Source: Shimazuella soli
Lineage (GTDB): Bacteria; Bacillota; Bacilli; Thermoactinomycetales; Thermoactinomycetaceae
Direction of reading: 5' to 3'
Length of the DNA: 64,000 nt
NCBI RefSeq assembly: GCF_022511585.1
Contig: NZ_JAKWBN010000009.1
Span: forward strand, 1-64,000
Part shown: one piece after another, positions 60,329 to 64,000 of the stretch
Numbering within the stretch: position 1 is the first letter of the stretch
How the letters are laid out: every line of letters begins with the position of its first letter
Notes under the pieces: model-generated
The model's database searches: none
Told to the model about the DNA's origin: nothing
The model's input: the letters and a program-made list of their open reading frames with translations, nothing else
Made by a program: the position numbers and the translations under genes

Positions 60329-61309
60329 ATGTTAATCCCTAAAAAAATTCAAGCAGGAGATCATATTCGAGTTGTTTCACCATCCAAAAGCTTTTCTATT
60401 TTATCAAAAGAAACAGTAGATATCGCTCTGCAAAGATTAAGTAAACTAGGATTTACCGTATCGATATCACAACATGCATCTGTAATGGATGATTTTGGTT
60501 CCTCTTCTATTGAGGAAAGAATTGAGGATCTCCATGATGCTTTTGCTGATGAGAGTGTGGATAACATACTTACTACAATTGGAGGACATAACTGTAATCA
60601 ATTATTAAAATATCTTGATTATAACCTGATCAAACAAAATCCAAAGGTACTTGTAGGATACTCAGATATCACTGCTCTCGCCAATGCGATTTATACTAAA
60701 ACAGGTCTTGTTACGTATTCTGGTCCACATTTTTCTACGTTTGGAATGAAAAAAGGAATGGATTATACTATCGATTATTTTCGACAGTGCCTCATGATGG
60801 AAGATTCATTTACCGTAAATCCATCAACACATTGGAGTGATGACGAATGGTACTTGGATCAAGAAAATAGAATCTTTCATGAGAATAGAGGTTGGAGTGT
60901 TATTCAAGAAGGAGAAGCAGAAGGAGTGAGTATAGGTGGAAATTTATGCACCCTAAACCTACTTCAAGGAACGGAATATATGCCATCTCTGGAGGACAGT
61001 ATTCTTTTTATAGAAGACGATTATCTAACCTTTCCAGAAAATTTTGATCGAGATCTCCAATCTCTTATCCATCAATCGGCTTTCGAAGGTGTAAAAGGCA
61101 TTCTTATTGGTAGATTTCAACGTAAAAGCGGGGTAACGGATGACCTTTTGAAAAAGATAATAGCTTCTAAGAAAGAGCTGAGGGGATTACCTATACTTGC
61201 AAATGTGGATTTTGGTCATACTAGTCCTATGTTTACTTTTCCCATTGGTGGGAGAGTGAAAATGGAAGCGAGCAAGGGGAAATCAAGTCTTGTCATTCAA
61301 CAACACTAG
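60329..61309 (+). CDS. S66-family LD-carboxypeptidase / MccF-like peptidase
   Basis: A 326-aa protein, ATG 60329 (TTG 60323 also possible) behind AGGAAGGG. Serine peptidase family S66: LVGYSDITALANAI holds the nucleophile Ser, LFIEDDYLTFPENFDRDL the Glu, NVDFGHTSPMFTFPIGG the His. VSIGGNLCTLNLLQGTEYMP is family-typical. MccF members hydrolyse the acyl-phosphoramide of processed microcin C and give immunity to aminoacyl-nucleotide antibiotics. Other members are cytoplasmic LD-carboxypeptidases of wall recycling. Proximity to a spare AlaRS and an isonitrile cluster makes an immunity role worth testing. Confidence 0.87.
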   Translation: MLIPKKIQAGDHIRVVSPSKSFSILSKETVDIALQRLSKLGFTVSISQHASVMDDFGSSSIEERIEDLHDAFADESVDNILTTIGGHNCNQLLKYLDYNLIKQNPKVLVGYSDITALANAIYTKTGLVTYSGPHFSTFGMKKGMDYTIDYFRQCLMMEDSFTVNPSTHWSDDEWYLDQENRIFHENRGWSVIQEGEAEGVSIGGNLCTLNLLQGTEYMPSLEDSILFIEDDYLTFPENFDRDLQSLIHQSAFEGVKGILIGRFQRKSGVTDDLLKKIIASKKELRGLPILANVDFGHTSPMFTFPIGGRVKMEASKGKSSLVIQQH

Positions 61310-61849
61310 GTTACTAGAGCAAAGTGAGACTAATAGAGCTATTCAACACGTCTATTTTTGATATAATCAAATTAATGCTTTTAGTAGAAATACAGTGAGC
61401 ACAACCGATTTTCGGGAGTTTAAAAATTTAATATGGTCATGATCTTATCGAGATGTGAGGAATTATTATCTACTCTGAGAGTTCAGTGACATCTCAAAAT
61501 AAAAAAACAACGATGTAAAAGAGTTAGTGCACTATATGATTGGATAAGTGCATTAACTCTTTTACATTTATTACCCATGATCATTGTCGCTATATGCTTG
61601 AGTTTCGTTCCCTAAGATAATTTCTCGAAGCTAACGAGACAGTATATAGAAAAATGGCTTGTACTCACATCTGTTGAGAGGAAATTTTAAAATCAACTTT
61701 ACAATCTATACTTCATTTTGAATCCTATCACCCGAAAGTATTTAACATTCAACTCTTTATAATTAATGATATAATAATTGCGATATGTTAGAATAGATTC
61801 TGTTTTCGAACTCCTTATCTAAAGATTGTAAGTTGTAAGGTGGGCTTTA
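61310..61849. other. intergenic region between the MccF-like and DrmE-like genes
   Basis: 540 bp with no gene. It holds a long hairpin (61514-61566) and, near 61760-61800, an AT-rich stretch (TTATAATTAATGATATAATAA) likely to contain the promoter of the 61850 gene. Confidence 0.55.
61514..61566. terminator. 20-bp-stem hairpin, terminator-like
   Basis: TGTAAAAGAGTTAGTGCACT (61514-61533) pairs with AGTGCATTAACTCTTTTACA (61547-61566), with one G-U or mismatch. It has A and T tracts on both sides and no GC-rich core. It could be a bidirectional terminator or a remnant of a palindromic element. Confidence 0.6.
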
Positions 61850-64000
61850 ATGAGTACAAAAAAAAACTTCTTTGATAGATTTCAAAAAAAGCTAATAATA
61901 GATGATGCATACAAATCAATAGATCCTTTGATAATAAAAATCAGTAGGTTTATCTATCAAGCATTTCAAAAGGAAAATCAGAGGTTAATTTTTCTCGTGC
62001 CCCCACAGGTAAAAGAATTGATTCAATACAGTTCTTTGATAGCACAGTGGGCACAGAAAAGAAAATTAAATCGAAAAGTATCACTGGAGAACCTATCATT
62101 TCCAATTGATCAGAAACTTTTATTAAATGAATTTGTTGTATCATTTGAGGGGAAAGAGTTAGAGGGAAATCAGATTATAGTAAAAACCAAGAGCGGAAGG
62201 AACAATTACCTAAAACATTATATACCGTTCGAAAAAATCTACCGATTATGGCCAGTTGATACTGAACGTCCTTTAAGTCGACATAGTCGGATCAGTAGAT
62301 CAATCCGAAATATTCATCAGGCTGTGCCTAATCAATCTTTCTCTAATCAAAAAATCTTAATGGTAACACAGCTTAGGCAATTACCGGAAATTGGAAACAA
62401 AATAAGACTCCAAAGGAAACAATGGGTTCAAGATGTTATTGCGGGAAAGATAGATGTTAATGGAGAACTAGTCTCTCTAGATTCTATGTTTAGGTTTCAA
62501 GAGACACCTCATTGTGTCTTTGCATCGGATATCTATAGACTCATCAGTTTCTTGGAAGATCAATCAGAAGAGATCCAAGGGGTTATTCTCGATGGAGCAC
62601 AACATCTTCAAAGTATGCAATTAGTAGATGAGTATCTTTTAGACAAAAATATAAATACAGTGGTGTTTTTGGAACAATCCCATCGAGATATTTTAAAGCA
62701 ACTGAAAAATCGTGACTTCAGAATCTACAACACTCACACATTCCCAGAAGCAAACCAACTATCGAACCACTGGCAGTTTTCCCTAAAATACGGTGCTTTT
62801 CGAGAACAAGTAATGAGTAATCATTTCCTAGATTGGCAAGAAATATCTCAACTCTCTCGGGTTTGTTTTCAATTTACTAAAGAAAACATGAGAATATCCG
62901 AGCCGATCCAAATTCTTTTTCAAGAATTATTTTTCTCTGTGCTTAAATTATCGAGATTAGCTAGGATAGTTTCGTCTGAGGAACATGAGAAACAACTAGA
63001 TTTAGCCAGAAATTGGTTGGAACGTATTACTAAATTAAAGCCTTGGTTTGATCCTGTCACCTATCAACATTTTCAAAATCTCTTACGAACACATATTCAT
63101 GTTCTAGAAAATCAACCGGAAATTATACCAAAAGTTGCTGTACTAAAACAAATTTTAGAAAAAGATTTTTCTCATAAGATCCTTCTTCTTACAACTAACA
63201 AAGAAGAAGCAAACAAACTTCAATATTTTTGGAGAGAACTAGGGTATTATCAACTCGAAGCTAAGACGGTCAAGCAAAGTCTAAACAGTTCTACTATTTA
63301 TGATCGCATCATTTTTGTAGGATGGATTGGGCAAAAATCTATACGTCATGTACTTCATTCTTCTAATAGCAAACAATATCACTTTCTTCTTTATGAGCAC
63401 GAAAGAGAATGGTATCAAAATTTTAATGCTAAATGGCAAGTAGAACGAAATAGACTTCTTGGGAATGTTTCTTCTACAGTAATAGAGACTAATAGTAAAA
63501 ATACATTGGTAGATCCTTATAAGTTAGAGACAAATTTTATCCTTCAAAAATACAAAAGAAATAAAGCATTAATACCTTCCAAACAAACTTCATTATCAAT
63601 ACGGAATACTGTTGCATTAATAGAGTTCCAAGATCCTTGTTTTGGATTTTTCGACAATCAATATGATTTCCTTGTACTAGAATCAAACGACAATCAAATT
63701 TTTAAAGAGTCTAAAATTTTTAAACTAGAAGAATTACAGGAAGGAGATTTTCTACTGTTTTTTCGACCTTTGTCTGATTATCTTAAACAGTTTGTCGTTG
63801 ATAATCTCAAAAGACAGGGAGAAGATCATCTTGTAGATATGGCAAAACTTTGGAGGGATGCCCTTTTACAGAAATATGAGGAGTACCGAGGAGACCTAAG
63901 TCGGCTATATAATCTTCTAGTAAGACATGGATGCACACGGAAAAATGCAACTATTCGTAATTGGGTTAAAACCGATATGATTGGTCCTAATGATCCACGG
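61850..64000 (+). CDS. DrmE-like DISARM component, partial
   Basis: Open for 717 codons to the right edge, with no stop. ATG 61850 behind GTAAGGTGGGCTTT. The N-terminus (FIYQAFQKENQRLIFLVPPQ) and middle (EEIQGVILDGAQHLQSMQL, KILLLTTNKEEANKL) read like a degenerate helicase-type fold. The C-terminus (LQEGDFLLFFRPLSDYLKQF, then KNATIRNWVKTDMIGPNDP) resembles DrmE, the accessory protein of class 2 DISARM systems. The other DISARM genes (drmA, drmB, drmC, drmMII) would have to lie to the right, outside the window. The assignment is from memory of sequence pattern only. Confidence 0.55.
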   Translation, partial: MSTKKNFFDRFQKKLIIDDAYKSIDPLIIKISRFIYQAFQKENQRLIFLVPPQVKELIQYSSLIAQWAQKRKLNRKVSLENLSFPIDQKLLLNEFVVSFEGKELEGNQIIVKTKSGRNNYLKHYIPFEKIYRLWPVDTERPLSRHSRISRSIRNIHQAVPNQSFSNQKILMVTQLRQLPEIGNKIRLQRKQWVQDVIAGKIDVNGELVSLDSMFRFQETPHCVFASDIYRLISFLEDQSEEIQGVILDGAQHLQSMQLVDEYLLDKNINTVVFLEQSHRDILKQLKNRDFRIYNTHTFPEANQLSNHWQFSLKYGAFREQVMSNHFLDWQEISQLSRVCFQFTKENMRISEPIQILFQELFFSVLKLSRLARIVSSEEHEKQLDLARNWLERITKLKPWFDPVTYQHFQNLLRTHIHVLENQPEIIPKVAVLKQILEKDFSHKILLLTTNKEEANKLQYFWRELGYYQLEAKTVKQSLNSSTIYDRIIFVGWIGQKSIRHVLHSSNSKQYHFLLYEHEREWYQNFNAKWQVERNRLLGNVSSTVIETNSKNTLVDPYKLETNFILQKYKRNKALIPSKQTSLSIRNTVALIEFQDPCFGFFDNQYDFLVLESNDNQIFKESKIFKLEELQEGDFLLFFRPLSDYLKQFVVDNLKRQGEDHLVDMAKLWRDALLQKYEEYRGDLSRLYNLLVRHGCTRKNATIRNWVKTDMIGPNDPR

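Noticed and set aside
1-64000. tRNA, rRNA and insertion-sequence transposase genes
   Set aside because: None seen by eye; no cloverleaf-like clusters or DDE transposase motifs were recognised, although a covariance search was not possible.

Overview
The window looks like a chromosomal segment of a low-GC, spore-forming Gram-positive bacterium (Bacillota). Evidence: strong AGGAGG-type ribosome binding sites, frequent TTG and GTG starts, a PBSX/SPP1-style siphophage late module, XRE-TPR regulators of the RRNPP kind, and a collagen-like exosporium-type protein. A thermoactinomycete is possible but the sequence does not settle the genus. Most of the window is accessory DNA.

Layout. 1-0.6 kb: partial collagen-like gene on the minus strand. 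1.0-23.1 kb: a late-gene prophage block in canonical order (ParB-methyltransferase, TerS, TerL, portal, minor head, XkdF protease, capsid, connectors, tail terminator, tail tube, tail chaperone, tape measure, Dit, tail endopeptidase, XkdX, XhlA, holin, amidase). No integrase, repressor or replication genes are visible. Between TerS and TerL sit five small reverse-strand cassettes. Each has its own 17-bp-spaced sigma-A-like promoter with a shared upstream element and its own terminator, so they look like a moron array. 23.2-26.9 kb: minus-strand group with two different orotidine-phosphate decarboxylases, a thymidylate kinase and a cysteine-desulfurase-like enzyme. 27.2-35.1 kb: an XRE-TPR regulator whose 3' end carries an internal Shine-Dalgarno and a 21-codon peptide frame, divergent from small proteins, a radical SAM enzyme, a glycosyltransferase, a ChbG-like deacetylase, a UDP-glucuronate-4-epimerase-like SDR and an APH-like kinase (a probable sugar-containing metabolite cluster). 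35.2-37.7 kb: two Nudix proteins, a methyltransferase and a GNAT.

37.7-47.3 kb is a conflict/defence island: a membrane-tethered deaminase toxin with an Imm1-like immunity protein, an HNH endonuclease, a four-gene ABC-three-component-like system (MBL-fold, trypsin-like, middle component, SMC-like ATPase) and a second HNH-like protein. 47.7-48.6 kb is a collapsed ghost prophage in which the 3' half of an integrase is joined directly to the 3' part of a lysin. 49.4-50.7 kb is a frameshifted XRE-TPR regulator. 51.1-57.8 kb (perhaps to 61.3 kb) is the most exciting region: a PvcA/DIT1-type isocyanide synthase with a PLP decarboxylase, two methyltransferases, an ANT-like nucleotidyltransferase and a short alanyl-tRNA synthetase lacking the C-Ala domain. 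A MccF-like S66 peptidase lies further downstream. This suggests an isonitrile-type antibiotic with AlaRS-based self-resistance. From 61.85 kb to the right edge runs a long open frame resembling the DISARM protein DrmE.

Several broken genes (XhlA, the second TPR regulator twice, the ghost integrase) need exactly one extra base in a homopolymer run. That points to homopolymer decay, slippage or an assembly problem.
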